Assembly (NCBI RefSeq): GCF_025905425.1
Contig: NZ_CP109603.1
Location: forward strand, 3,488,501 to 3,552,500
Length of the DNA stretch: 64,000 nucleotides
Origin: Pseudomonas putida
GTDB lineage: Bacteria > Pseudomonadota > Gammaproteobacteria > Pseudomonadales > Pseudomonadaceae
Reading direction: 5' to 3'
Shown piece after piece: positions 46,130-56,211 of the stretch. The notes under the pieces were generated by a model. That model saw only the letters and a list, made by a program, of their open reading frames with translations, did no database searches and was not told the DNA's origin. The position numbers and the translations under genes were made by a program. Every line of letters begins with the position of its first letter. The stretch's first letter is position 1.

Positions 46130-48312
46130 ATGGCTCGCCATATCGCCCCACTGCTACTCGCCCTGGCACTGGTCAGCGGCGGGGTACAGGCCAACCACCA
46201 CGGGGTCAGCGCCTATGCCCTGCTGGCGCGTTCACCGGCAACGCCCGCACAGCCTCCACTCACCCCCCCGCAACGTCAATGGCTCGAAGGCCGTCACGAA
46301 CTGGTGCTGGGTACTTCTGCGCCCGACTACCCGCCCTTCGACATCACCAGTGGCGGGCGCGACTATCAAGGCCTCACCGCCGAGTACGCCAACCTCATCG
46401 GCCTTGCCTTGCAGTTACCTGTAAGGGTGCTGCGTTTTTCCAGCCGGCAGACGGCGGTGGAGGCACTCAAACGCGGCGACATCGACCTGCTCGGCAGTGC
46501 CAATGGCTATGAAGCCACAACAACCGGCCTGGCACTGTCGCACCCCTATGCCATTGACCAGCCGGTGCTTGTCACCCGTGAAGACGAACGCCGGCCTCTG
46601 GACATGGGCCTGGAGAACATGCGGCTGGGCATGCTCTACCATTACCTGCCAAAACAGGAGGTCGCCATTGTCTACCCCAAGGCCCAACTGCTGACCTTCC
46701 GTTCCTCTTCCCAAGCCTTGAACGCCGTTGCGTTTGGCCAGGCCGACGTGTTCATCGGCGATACCATCTCCACCCACTACCAGCTCAATCGCGGCCACCT
46801 GCCTGGCCTGCGCATTGCCAATTTCAGCAAGCACGAAGCCATTGGGTTCAGTTTCGCCCTGCGCCAGGAGGACACGCAGCTCATGGCGCTGGTGAACGCT
46901 ATCCTCGACAACCAGCCCGCAGCGCTGCGCACCAGTATTTTCAAGCGCTGGAGTGCAGGCAGCGACCTGCTTCTGACCGACCGCAAGCTGCAACTGACGG
47001 ACGCTGAGGAATTTTGGTTACAACACCACCCGGTCATGCGCGTGGCCATCGACGATACCGCTGCCCCTGTGTCCTTTTTCGATGGTTCGGGCTATTTCAG
47101 GGGTATCACCGCTGACTTGCTGGAGCTCATCCGCCTGCGTACCGGCCTGCGTTTCGAGGTGCAACGCGCCAGCGGCATCGCCGACATGATCGCCCGCCTC
47201 AAAGACGGCCGGGCCGATGTGATTGCGGCGCTCACCACCGAGGGTATGGCCGAGCAGGCCCTGCAAATCAGCCGCCCGTACCTTGAGAGTGCCTATGTGT
47301 TGGTCAGCCGAGCGGATAAAGGGCAATTCGCCTCCCTGGAACAACTGAAAGACCGACGCATCGCAGTTACCCGATACAGCGCGATGGACGACATGCTCGC
47401 CACGCGCTATCCGCACATTGGCTGGATCGAGACCGAGAGCTCTTTCTACTCCATGACACTCCTCAGAAGCGGTGCCGTCGATGCCGTGATCACCACCTTG
47501 ATCGACGCCAACCATGCGGTGGCAGCCCACCCCGACCTGGTCATACGCACCACGGTCGGCAGCGAGCCCGCCAGCTACGCCATGGCAGCCGCCGGCCAGT
47601 CGCAGACGCTCGTGTCGATCCTCGACAAGGCGCTGTTGAGCATTTCGCCCGAAGAACTGGGGGTGATCAATAACCGATGGCGTGGCTACGGCGTGCATGA
47701 CGACAGCACTTGGCAAAACTTTCGCCGGCTTGCCTGGCAGGTGCTGCTAGGTACGGGGGCGCTGCTGCTGCTGGCACTGATCTGGAATGCCCGCCTGCGC
47801 CTGCAGATCAGGCAGCGGCAAAGCGCCGAACGGGCCTTGGGCGACCAATTGGCGTTCATGCGCGCGCTGCTCAACGGTACACCTCACCCGATGTATGTGC
47901 GTGATCGCGAGGGTTGCCTGCAAAGCTGCAACGACAGTTATCTGGAATCCGTACAGGCCTGTCACGATGAGGTCATGGGCAAGCGCCTGGAAGAAAGCCT
48001 GTTCGCTGACGGTGAGCATACCCGGCAAATCCAGGCCGATTACTTGAAGGTCATGGCGGCAGGAACCCCGTTGATCATCGATCGACCGCTGCGGGTCAAA
48101 GGCCGGGAAATGACCATCTACCACTGGATACTGCCGTACCGCGACTCGCTAGGCGAGGTACAAGGCATCATCGGCGGCTGGATCGATATCAGCGAGCGCC
48201 GCCAACTGGTCCTGCAGCTGCGTCAGGCCAAGCAGCAAGCCGAGGATGCGAACCGTGCCAAGAGCACATTCCTGGCGACCATCAGCCATGAAATCCGCAC
48301 CCCGATGAACGC
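46130..48312 (+). pseudogene. BvgS-like hybrid sensor kinase, 5' part (interrupted by the element)
   Basis: 728 codons before the insertion: signal peptide, two periplasmic family-3 binding (Venus-flytrap) domains (about residues 50-280 and 290-530), a TM helix [15 protein letters not shown], a PAS domain, and the H-box with phospho-His720 ([11 protein letters not shown]). The codon for the Ala in PMNA is split by the element. The frame runs on 10 codons into the element and stops at 48343. The 3' part resumes in frame at 61112. The rebuilt protein is about 1210 residues. Confidence 0.9.
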
Positions 48313-48336
48313 AATGACCAGTGTTTTTAGTAGAAA
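48288..48336. other. attL of the integrative element
   Basis: The junction is at GC 48311-48312: kinase sequence to the left (CCCGATGAACGC), element sequence to the right (AATGACCAGTG). Its partner is the junction at 61110-61111. Confidence 0.85.
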
Positions 48337-49971
48337 ATGGTAGCATCCAGTATCCTTGAAGGGTTGAGAGCATCCATGACCAGCGCAAACCCCTTGCCCA
48401 GAGCCTTTGCGGAGGTGTTCCAGGGCGACGAAACCATCAACGTATATAGCTACATCCGTTTTTCATCCAAGGCCCAAAAGCTGGGGTTTGGCGAGATGCG
48501 GCAGCTTGACCAGCTCAAACGGTTTTTTGACCAATACCCACAAGCTCGGCAGGTCGAGCACTACGAGGATTTGGGCGTTTCTGCCTTCAAGGGCAAGAAT
48601 CTGAAATCCGGCCAGTTGGCCCGGTTCGTGGAGCGGATCAAGGCCAAAGAGATCCTACCCAACGCCTTGCTGCTGGTCGAATCCTTCGACCGAATCAGCC
48701 GGATGGGTGGTTATGACGCCCTTGAACTAATAATCTCAATCATCCAAGCCGATTGTGCAATTTACACCCTGTTTGATAACCGCCTCTACTCTCGCCGGAA
48801 GCGAGATAGCAGCGTTGACATAAGCCTGATTCAGAACATTCTGGAAAGGGCAAACGATGAAAGCCGTAACAAGTCAGAGCGTATCTCAGACGCCAAAGCC
48901 CGAAACTTATTGAAGGGTGAAAACGGCCAGATAATCACGAAGCGGTGTCCCTTCTGGATTAGCTATGTTGATGGCGAATTTGTGTTGAACGAGCACGCAG
49001 AGGCCGTCAAGCGAGCGACAGAACTTTGTTTTGAAATGGGTGCAAGAACTACCGCTCAAGAACTTAACAAGCTAAATTTTTCAAAAAAATACACCGAAAG
49101 CATGATAGGTAAGGTTCTTCGCCAACCTGCAATCTATGGCTCATTCATCGCTATGGAATGGGACGATTTAGGAAAGCCAGTTCAGATTAAAAAAGAGATT
49201 AAAAATTACTATCCCGCCGTAATCAGTGAATCAGACTTCCATAGGATTGGTGCAAAGCTAAGTCAGCGTCAAGATCCAAAACTTGCAGGGCGGAAGGCTG
49301 CTGAATTTAAAAATATCCTTCGGGGCTTGGTCTTTTGCGCTTGTGGTTCAGGTTTTCGTTATCACGCACAAAAAAGTCAATATGTTGATTTGGTATGTTC
49401 CGCCTCATTAGCTGGACGCTGTTCCTATGCCGAGCCGGGGAAAGGCGTCCGATACCGTTATGCCAGGGTTGAGGAGATATTTCTTGCCTATCAGGCCCTA
49501 ATCCCATTCCATCAGATAATAGCCAAATCCAACGACATTAAAGCCCTCGAAAAAGAGCATGAAGAATTAACAGGGCTCGTCATTCAAAAAGGACAAGCGT
49601 TAGAAAGTAATTTTGCCATTCTTGAAAAAGCTTCGGAAACCGCCCAAAAATACGTTTTGAGCAGGATTGAGGAAGTCAGTGAAGAGTTAGATCAACTCAA
49701 AGCTAAACAACATGAAGTCGGCCTTAGAATCAGCTCAATGCACCTTGCAACCAAGTCAGCAATTAGCGTGATGGACATTTACAAGCTGCTATTGACTGAA
49801 AGCGGCCGAATTAAAATTAACAATTTTCTCGTTAGTCAAGCCGTTAGGGTTTCAATTACCCCAATAAAGAAAAAATATTTCGCTATAGATATTCATCTTT
49901 CAGGAAATCATATCGACCGAATTAGTGTCACCCCTGACGGATACACTGCCGAAAATAAAACTCGACTCTGA
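48337..49971 (+). CDS. Large serine recombinase (integrase)
   Basis: 544 residues from ATG 48337, or 531 from ATG 48376. Resolvase domain with catalytic Ser in [10 protein letters not shown] (residues 43-44), [10 protein letters not shown] and the ESFDRISR segment; a Recombinase domain ([19 protein letters not shown]); a zinc ribbon FCACGSGF...CSASLAGRC; and a C-terminal coiled coil. It catalyses attP x attB integration and, with a directionality factor, excision. It starts 25 bases inside the element, so its promoter lies in host or in right-end DNA depending on integration state. Confidence 0.95.
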   Translation: MVASSILEGLRASMTSANPLPRAFAEVFQGDETINVYSYIRFSSKAQKLGFGEMRQLDQLKRFFDQYPQARQVEHYEDLGVSAFKGKNLKSGQLARFVERIKAKEILPNALLLVESFDRISRMGGYDALELIISIIQADCAIYTLFDNRLYSRRKRDSSVDISLIQNILERANDESRNKSERISDAKARNLLKGENGQIITKRCPFWISYVDGEFVLNEHAEAVKRATELCFEMGARTTAQELNKLNFSKKYTESMIGKVLRQPAIYGSFIAMEWDDLGKPVQIKKEIKNYYPAVISESDFHRIGAKLSQRQDPKLAGRKAAEFKNILRGLVFCACGSGFRYHAQKSQYVDLVCSASLAGRCSYAEPGKGVRYRYARVEEIFLAYQALIPFHQIIAKSNDIKALEKEHEELTGLVIQKGQALESNFAILEKASETAQKYVLSRIEEVSEELDQLKAKQHEVGLRISSMHLATKSAISVMDIYKLLLTESGRIKINNFLVSQAVRVSITPIKKKYFAIDIHLSGNHIDRISVTPDGYTAENKTRL

Positions 49972-49980
49972 ACCGCTATC

Positions 49981-50025
49981 AGCCCTAAAACGCACCCAAT
50001 CAGAGATTGGGCACCTTTTAGGGCT
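49981..50025. terminator. Convergent terminator between recombinase and EAL genes
   Basis: Outer stem AGCCCTAAAA / TTTTAGGGCT with a nested CCCAATC / GATTGGG hairpin; T-rich on both sides, so it can serve both strands. Confidence 0.85.
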
Positions 50026-50035
50026 TTGATAAAAA

Positions 50036-51586
50036 TCAATCATGCGCAAAGTTCATTGCCTTGCCTCGAGCAGCTTGTGATTTTACTTTCTCTGTAAGTT
50101 CATTTATTGGCAATGCCTTGCTAAATAACCATCCTTGAACAAGTGCGTCAGGGCAAAAATCCAGAATTGCCTTTTTTTGTGTTTCCGTTTCTACACCTTC
50201 AAAAACAATTTGAGTATCCAAGGCTTTTGCTATTTCGTAAATTTTTTGCAGAACTATTGCTGCCGGAGAGTTTGTTCCAGCAGCTTGCGTGAACGATTTA
50301 TCAATTTTTATAACGTCAACATTGAGTTTTGCCAAATAAGAAAGACTTGAATAGCCCGAGCCAAAATCATCAATTAATACCTTATGGCCACACAGTCGAA
50401 GATGTTCAATTTTTTCTTCAATTTTACTAATTTCACCCGTTGCACCTTCAAGGATTTCAATTGCAATCTGACTTGCTAATACTCCGTGGGTTTTAGCTGT
50501 ATCTGAGATATGCCTAACAAGATCACCACCTAAAAGGTCTTTGGTTTCAATATTAAAGCTCAAATATATATCAGGATTGCAAGCCAAGCCTTTCGAGCAT
50601 TCTTCCAATGCTTTATTAACAATGAGTTTACTCAGATTTTCTTGCAGACCAAGATCCTCTGCCTTTTGGATAAAAACATTTGGAGGGACTGAGCCGAATT
50701 TCCTATCATGCCAACGTGCCAAAACCTCGAAACCGGAAACCTTGCCATTAATGCCATGAACAATCGGCTGATATGCAGTTGATATTAATCCGTTTTTAAT
50801 GGCATATTTCAAACGGTAGGAAAGTGAATCCCTAACCCTTCGGTATTGGTGGGCAGCATAGAAAACTAACAAGCCCAATGAGCACCCAATCAATGCAATA
50901 AACAAGAGAAGGCCAGGTTTATTGGCCATGAAAATATTGGCTTGAATATTCGAGCTAACACAGATGTCGTATTTTTCAGAACACAGCCTTGCGAATGCGC
51001 TGGTTAGCATATTACCTTGATGAGAATCACCGAATGTGCGCATGATGGTTTTACCATCACGAGATACAATAGATGAATTTAATTCCACTGACGGAGATTC
51101 AAAAGGTGCAAATGCGGTGGGTGATGTAACAACGAATGAGTTTCCTTTTGCTGAAATATCAATTTTTACTGAGCTGGGGAAATAACTTGAAACGCCACCC
51201 CAAAGTTGAACATTGTTTCTGGTAACTCTACCATCACCAACCAATCGAAATGAGGGGATTAACCCCCACATAGCAGAGCAGTTAATGGTTTTATTTTCGA
51301 TTCGTCCAGCATCTTTTACAAAGCGATATTCATAGGTGACTCTTTTTAGAGCGTCCAGGTCTGACGGTCCGCAAGATTGTTCAGATGCTTTGTTTAGTTC
51401 ATCAAGTGCAGCGGTAAGGTTTTCTGCAACCGTTTCCGCATGGTTTAGCACAACGTTAGCGTAGGATTCTATTCTGTTGTCTGCACTAATCAACCATAGA
51501 AACTGTGATACTCCAAACGAGAACAGCACTCCAACAGTCATGCATCCAGCTAAATAGCACAGAGTGCTTTTTTCGAGCTTTTTCAT
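50036..51586 (-). CDS. CSS-motif EAL-domain c-di-GMP phosphodiesterase
   Basis: 516 residues from ATG 51586. TM1 at about 10-32, a periplasmic CSS domain with Cys residues (SEQSCGPSDL and TINCSAMWG) of the kind whose disulfide state controls the enzyme, TM2 near 228-250, then a full EAL domain: FEVLARW, NIE, EILEGA, IDDFGSGYSSL, KIDKSF and FEGVET. The catalytic residues are all present, so it should degrade c-di-GMP. On a mobile element it could shift the host from biofilm toward motility or alter pili. Confidence 0.93.
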   Translation of the reverse strand: MKKLEKSTLCYLAGCMTVGVLFSFGVSQFLWLISADNRIESYANVVLNHAETVAENLTAALDELNKASEQSCGPSDLDALKRVTYEYRFVKDAGRIENKTINCSAMWGLIPSFRLVGDGRVTRNNVQLWGGVSSYFPSSVKIDISAKGNSFVVTSPTAFAPFESPSVELNSSIVSRDGKTIMRTFGDSHQGNMLTSAFARLCSEKYDICVSSNIQANIFMANKPGLLLFIALIGCSLGLLVFYAAHQYRRVRDSLSYRLKYAIKNGLISTAYQPIVHGINGKVSGFEVLARWHDRKFGSVPPNVFIQKAEDLGLQENLSKLIVNKALEECSKGLACNPDIYLSFNIETKDLLGGDLVRHISDTAKTHGVLASQIAIEILEGATGEISKIEEKIEHLRLCGHKVLIDDFGSGYSSLSYLAKLNVDVIKIDKSFTQAAGTNSPAAIVLQKIYEIAKALDTQIVFEGVETETQKKAILDFCPDALVQGWLFSKALPINELTEKVKSQAARGKAMNFAHD

Positions 51587-51670
51587 GCGCACCACCCGTG
51601 ATTCCCTATTTCCGTCTTATGCCACATCTCTGTGGGGTTGCATAGGGTCTCTACGTGCATTTTTCCACCA

Positions 51671-51779
51671 TCACGCTATGCGTGACGGCGCTGGACAAAT
51701 CCAGCACCAAAAGCAGGCCCTAACAAGTCAGGGCCAGCCGGACAAATCCGGCTAAGAGCAAAAGCATTGATCCAAATGC
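51671..51779. repeat. Array of five small hairpins
   Basis: Consecutive perfect stem-loops: CACGC-TAT-GCGTG (51671-51683), GCTGGA-CAAA-TCCAGC (51689-51704), GGCCCT/AGGGCC (51715-51734), AGCCGG/CCGGCT (51735-51752), AGCATT/AATGCT (51762-51779). The second and fourth share the core GGACAAATCC. Lies between the EAL and relaxase genes. Confidence 0.85.
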
Positions 51780-51802
51780 TAATATTTAAGTAGGGCTTCT
51801 TT

Positions 51803-51870
51803 TAACCCGTTGGGCTTACCACCACACTTAACTTCGTTAAGACGCTTCGCTTGCGGTAGTAAGCACGGGT
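51803..51870. other. Candidate oriT: long nested inverted repeat
   Basis: Arms AACCCGT...GCTTACCACC (51803-51822) and GGTAGTAAGC then ACGGGTT (51854-51870) pair over 17 bases with one mismatch and a small bulge, enclosing a second hairpin CTTAAC/GTTAAG. It lies 67 bp upstream of the relaxase start, the usual place for oriT. Confidence 0.6.
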
Positions 51871-51937
51871 TCCTGGCCGGAAGGGCAGAAGCAAAAACAG
51901 TGTGGACTTAAAAATTAACTATCAACATGAGGACAAA

Positions 51938-53605
51938 ATGAATGGCAAAAAAATAACTTCGATGATTTTCAAAACCTTGAACTACACGAATGAAATCAAG
52001 AAAAAATCAACAAATGGACATGGCGGTCGCCGTCAATTGTTCAAGAGCCTGCGCCACTCTCTGCGCATTCCCGCAAGCCAGCCCAAGAAGCTGGAATGGT
52101 TCGATGAACAATCTCATTTAAATTTAATCTGGCTACCAGAAATCGGCACGATAAAATTAAACGACTATCCGAAAGAACAAAGGGAATCTCTTCTTGCGAA
52201 AATAACCAATGAATCGGAAGCGCCAGCACTGGTTAAGAACAACAGGGCCGAATTATTGGAAGCGCGCACAAAGCTCAAAAATAAAGTCAAAAATGCCAGT
52301 AAAAAAGAAACGGACGAAGGAAGCATTCTTGCCTTTCAGAATATCCTGAACGTATCAGGCACCGCTGACACTGAACAGCTGTTGTCCGACCTTGATCAAT
52401 TCGATATTAAGCGTAAAAGCCAGAAGCTCGACACTGCAAAGCAGTTTCTCGACTGCCATAACGAGATTGAGCTTGGCCCTAATCCACTCATCAAGAAAAA
52501 TCAGGCTGTTATTCAAGAAGCTTTTTTCAAGTTTCCTTCTAAAAATGAAGTTTCAGGGGTTAGCGCAGCAGGTCGAATTGACTTAATCAAAGATTTTTAC
52601 CAGCAGGTGTTTCCTGAATACCCTATTCACTTCATTGTTTTGCACGGTGATGAAGACGTTGATCTAAAAGATCATAGCGACCATCCGCATTTATTCATTT
52701 CAACAAAGAACAGTAAAACCGGGCGTTACGACCTGCGCGAAACGCAGATCAATCAAGTTAATTCCTATCTGAAAAAGCATCGCCCAGGAACAGAACTGAT
52801 TGGCGAGAAGCCTGATTTTTTGGAGTCTCAATTACTGTTTGGGTATTTGCAGGATATGTTTTATGCCTATACAAATAATAGACTATTGAAAAACACCCCT
52901 TACTATGCAAAAAAACACGAAAAGACCGAGGGGCACATGAACACACTCCGCTACATCAACGGAGAGGCAAAAAAACCAAAATCGGAACGTGCCTTTAACC
53001 TCTACACACTCGCCAAGGAACAAAGAGACGAGGCTGTTAGAAAAGCCCAGTTGGCGAAGCAGGAGGCTGGGCAGGCAAAGGAGAATGCACAGAAAGCCCA
53101 AGAATACACACAGAAGGCTAAACGATATGTCGCCACTCAGCTCAGCAAGGCGGAAGATGCCACGGAGCGCCACAGGATGGCTATGGAGGCCACAGCAGAG
53201 GAATACGAGCAGGCAGACGCTTACCGTCGCAAATCAGAGCATTACAAGGACGTTATAGATAAGGATCGTGTAAAACATGATAGAGATCTTGTAGCCCATG
53301 CCAAGATAAAAGCCGAATTAAAGCTATTCAGAACCAATCTTTCTGATTTGATAGATGGCATCACAAGCTGGATTGAAGAAACGTTCGCCGCTCGACGCCA
53401 AGATATTCAGGAAAAATATCTGGAGCGAGCGAGAAAAGCTTATGAGCGAGTAGTAGAAAATGACGAATCAGAAGATAAACAATTTACAAAAGAGGCAGAA
53501 GCCAATGTAGACGCACAGTTAGGGCAAATTGACTTATATGGTAAAAGAATCCCAGACCTACCGTCTGCAAAGGAGATACGACGAAAGATCATCAGGCCAA
53601 GATAA
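51938..53605 (+). CDS. Candidate MobV-like relaxase
   Basis: 555 residues from ATG 51938 (GAGG upstream). Residues 236-239 read HGDE and 249-251 read HPH (VLHGDEDVD, then SDHPHLFIS), a spaced form of the H-x-D-E...P-H-x-H metal motif of MobV/Pre relaxases. The C-terminal half is a long coiled coil rich in Lys, Glu and Ala (about 340-480). It should nick oriT and pilot the DNA in a helper's secretion system. It is divergent enough that I call it a candidate. Confidence 0.7.
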   Translation: MNGKKITSMIFKTLNYTNEIKKKSTNGHGGRRQLFKSLRHSLRIPASQPKKLEWFDEQSHLNLIWLPEIGTIKLNDYPKEQRESLLAKITNESEAPALVKNNRAELLEARTKLKNKVKNASKKETDEGSILAFQNILNVSGTADTEQLLSDLDQFDIKRKSQKLDTAKQFLDCHNEIELGPNPLIKKNQAVIQEAFFKFPSKNEVSGVSAAGRIDLIKDFYQQVFPEYPIHFIVLHGDEDVDLKDHSDHPHLFISTKNSKTGRYDLRETQINQVNSYLKKHRPGTELIGEKPDFLESQLLFGYLQDMFYAYTNNRLLKNTPYYAKKHEKTEGHMNTLRYINGEAKKPKSERAFNLYTLAKEQRDEAVRKAQLAKQEAGQAKENAQKAQEYTQKAKRYVATQLSKAEDATERHRMAMEATAEEYEQADAYRRKSEHYKDVIDKDRVKHDRDLVAHAKIKAELKLFRTNLSDLIDGITSWIEETFAARRQDIQEKYLERARKAYERVVENDESEDKQFTKEAEANVDAQLGQIDLYGKRIPDLPSAKEIRRKIIRPR

Positions 53606-53612
53606 TGAAAAA

Positions 53613-53632
53613 CCACCTATAAGGTGGATTTT
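53613..53632. terminator. Terminator after relaxase
   Basis: CCACCT-ATA-AGGTGG stem followed by ATTTT; A-run on the other side (GAAAAA), so it likely serves the convergent gene at 53645 as well. Confidence 0.75.
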
Positions 53633-53644
53633 CGGATTGAATAC

Positions 53645-55048
53645 TTAACGACTGGAAGTTATGCCAGTAAGTCCCAAGCCAATTGGAATTACGCTAATAA
53701 CCGTGCTTTTCTTGGTTGGTGGCCTCGTCTGCAAATCACTCACCTTGTAATAATTAACTATAGCAGATGTGCCATCGAACGTTACGTCTTTCAAAATCAC
53801 TGATTTTGCTGCCACAGCGGCAGCTGTGATCTCTCCAGCGCCCAAATATTTATCTATTGCTATTGGTAGAGAAATCTCCACCTCAGCATTCTCAGTGCCA
53901 ACTACTGACTGAAACTTAGCAATCAACGCGCCAATCTTAGCAGGACTATATGCACCACTACTCATGTCGTCTATGTTTACGGTGAGTTTATGGCGTTCAT
54001 TTGCAGCCCAATTGGATGTAGCAAGGCTATTGAGATACTTGGAGAATGATTCTCCATTTTGCAGGCTGGACGAGGTAACAGAGATATTGCTTAATAAACC
54101 ATTAGGTGTAGCACCTGCATCAACCGTAGGCTGATTATCGACCTGAATAGAAGCACAGTTATTATTGCTAACTACCCACTGACTCCCGTAAGGGTAGCTG
54201 ATTTGACCTTGGGAATTTGTTGCTTTAATCCTGTATCGTTGAATGCTCCCTGTCTGCCCCGCTGCGCATGCTAACTCATCTGTCTCTTGTATAACGTCAG
54301 TGATTTGTGCGACGCATGACTCAAAATCTACGTTCGTGATCTCAAATTGAAATTTAGTGTCGGTTGTTTTTGCAGTAGCGCTGTATGTCGTTGTGTAAGT
54401 TCCGTGCTTATATACTGTCCCTGAATAGGTTCCTTGCGCAACTCCATAATAAGAATCGCAGCTTTCCTCCTGAACACCATCCTTTGTTTCGATTGTCTCA
54501 GAGGGGATAGGCTTGCAAGTGCTGGAAACATTCACCCAGCCAGAATAATTTCTTTTAGTGGCATCGCTCCAAACCTCATAGGTCCGTTTCTGTTGGATTG
54601 ATCCAGTCTCTCCAATTGCACAAGCCACATTCCTATTCTCGGTCTGAGTGCTCTGCTTTACGGCTGCACATGTCTTTTTAACATCCTTCCAAGATGAATA
54701 GTTCTTTTTGCTCCCATCAGACCATAGCTCGTAGGTTCTGCTTTGCGTCCATGTCCCGCTTGGTTGCGCTGCCGGGCAACTGAGCGATTTACTCTCAGTT
54801 TTTGTGGATTGGTATACAGGTGCTACTACTTTGCATGTATTACTTACAGGGTTCCCCCAGTAAATACCGCCAGAGTTGCAGTTGAATGCATTGCCGTTAA
54901 CCGTTGCTTGATAGGTAATCAGCCCCGTCTGTCCAGTTGGGCAAGCAGCCGTTTTGGTGCAGGTAATCCACCAAAAACCACCATCTGCAGAAGCGTGAGG
55001 GAGTAAGAAAAGTAAAAATACAGGAAGGAAATATTTCAGGTTTTTCAT
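53645..55048 (-). CDS. Secreted Cys-rich repeat protein
   Basis: 467 residues with a Sec signal peptide (KYFLPVFLLFLLPHASA). The N-terminal half has repeated units with the pattern C-x-x-G-x-T-G-x-I...R-x-Y-x-x-W-S-D...N-Y-S-x-W...T-C, including two close copies (YELWSDGSKKNYSSWKDVK and YEVWSDATKRNYSGWVNVS). The C-terminal ~150 residues are Cys-poor and acidic. No class III pilin signal, so not a minor pilin. May be an adhesin or surface partner of the pilin at 59873. Unrecognised family. Confidence 0.75.
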   Translation of the reverse strand: MKNLKYFLPVFLLFLLPHASADGGFWWITCTKTAACPTGQTGLITYQATVNGNAFNCNSGGIYWGNPVSNTCKVVAPVYQSTKTESKSLSCPAAQPSGTWTQSRTYELWSDGSKKNYSSWKDVKKTCAAVKQSTQTENRNVACAIGETGSIQQKRTYEVWSDATKRNYSGWVNVSSTCKPIPSETIETKDGVQEESCDSYYGVAQGTYSGTVYKHGTYTTTYSATAKTTDTKFQFEITNVDFESCVAQITDVIQETDELACAAGQTGSIQRYRIKATNSQGQISYPYGSQWVVSNNNCASIQVDNQPTVDAGATPNGLLSNISVTSSSLQNGESFSKYLNSLATSNWAANERHKLTVNIDDMSSGAYSPAKIGALIAKFQSVVGTENAEVEISLPIAIDKYLGAGEITAAAVAAKSVILKDVTFDGTSAIVNYYKVSDLQTRPPTKKSTVISVIPIGLGLTGITSSR

Positions 55049-55150
55049 TTTTTAATTATTTGCGTATACGTAAATTGTATCACGCAAAAAAAACAAAAGA
55101 ATCTCTACGTCAATGTAACTCCTTCTGCTATGAGCATACTTAAACCCTGA

Positions 55151-55279
55151 TTATTTCTTTTTGGCGGCGGCGTTCTTGAGCACCATTTGTTTTAGCTCCT
55201 CTCGAGTCTGTTCAAACATTGCTTTCGGGTGTGCTTCTTCTTTGTATTTGTTTCTCAAAGCTTTTAGAGATGTCATCAT
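55151..55279 (-). CDS. Small basic protein, 42 aa
   Basis: MMTSLKALRNKYKEEAHPKAMF and on to NAAAKKK; preceded by AAAAAGGATATATATA, a good ribosome site. Highly charged, helical. Its upstream sequence resembles that of the gene at 55628. Function unknown. Confidence 0.55.
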   Translation of the reverse strand: MMTSLKALRNKYKEEAHPKAMFEQTREELKQMVLKNAAAKKK

Positions 55280-55445
55280 TATATATATCCTTTTTCACAT
55301 GCTAACACTTACCACCCTAACTTTTCAAGTGAGTGCAACGCTGAAAAAATACCATTTACGAATATATTGATAGTGCCTCATAAAAAAGCACCTCTACCTG
55401 TAGAGTGAGGCGCCTTTCAATTACATCTATGTATTGGAAATATTT

Positions 55446-55628
55446 TTAATTCTGAGCTTGCGGGTTTCTTATCAGCTTGCCGTCTTTCCAAACAAAATAA
55501 GGTGGTTTTGTGATTTTTACAACGCTACCTCCTGCATTGTTCGGGTTCCCGCTCCCATTACTTTCGGCAAATGCTCCCGAGGTGGCGAAAGCACACAGAG
55601 CGAATATTGTTATAGCGATTTTTTTCAT
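55446..55628 (-). CDS. Small secreted protein, 60 aa
   Basis: From ATG 55628 with AAAAAGG upstream. Signal peptide KKIAITIFALCAFATSGAFA with cleavage after AFA; the mature ~39 residues (ESNGSGNPNNAGGSVVK...) are polar and end NPQAQN. Unrecognised; part of a minus-strand block of envelope proteins. Confidence 0.65.
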   Translation of the reverse strand: MKKIAITIFALCAFATSGAFAESNGSGNPNNAGGSVVKITKPPYFVWKDGKLIRNPQAQN

Positions 55629-55677
55629 TGTATATACCTTTTTCATTATCGTAACTTTTGCTTAACTAAAAGCAAGT

Positions 55678-56211
55678 TTATTTAAATGTGGTGTAGCTAT
55701 ATCCCTTCCCCGTTAGGTAGGAGTGGTTTTTATAAAACCATTCAGGGTTTTTCAAATCGTCCAGGCCATCACGAACCAAATAGACTTGCACCAGCCCCAC
55801 GCTGCCATTCTTTCGCACTTCGCCGGAATGCTGGGCCTGAATACTGGAAAACCCTGGCCGCTGTCGTATGTCCAGATACACTCCTTGCCCACCGTTAACA
55901 CCGTTGGGAAGACGAATATTTGGATAGCCAAACAGTGGTTTTCTAAGCTGATAGAAATTAGCTGGAACCACTATGTTCACTATTGTTTGAACGTTATATT
56001 TACTGCCATTGGCAGGGGAACCACATTCATTGACCATTCGCTCAATGTCGGAATGTTCTCGACTCCCTATAAAGCCTTTGTCATCGTAGACTTGCCAGCC
56101 TTTGATATTCGTCATACTTAGAGCTGGTCGATAGTAATAATATCTATCTTGGCAGGCTGCATAGCTTTGGCTTGCCAAGCCTAACCCCAGTAGCACAATA
56201 AAAATTTTCAT
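55678..56211 (-). CDS. Secreted protein, 177 aa, unrecognised
   Basis: From ATG 56211, overlapping the previous stop (ATGA). Signal peptide IFIVLLGLGLASQSYA, then a mature domain with two Cys (AACQDRYYYY and NECGSPANG) that could pair. No family recognised. Coupled to the membrane protein gene at 56208. Confidence 0.7.
   Translation of the reverse strand: MKIFIVLLGLGLASQSYAACQDRYYYYRPALSMTNIKGWQVYDDKGFIGSREHSDIERMVNECGSPANGSKYNVQTIVNIVVPANFYQLRKPLFGYPNIRLPNGVNGGQGVYLDIRQRPGFSSIQAQHSGEVRKNGSVGLVQVYLVRDGLDDLKNPEWFYKNHSYLTGKGYSYTTFK

Noticed and set aside
51671..51779. Integron attC sites
   Set aside because: Hairpins are too short and lack attC R/L boxes; no tyrosine integrase IntI is present.
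53645..55048. PilV-type minor pilin/tip adhesin
   Set aside because: It has a Sec signal peptide, not a class III prepilin leader, so it cannot be assembled as a pilin.
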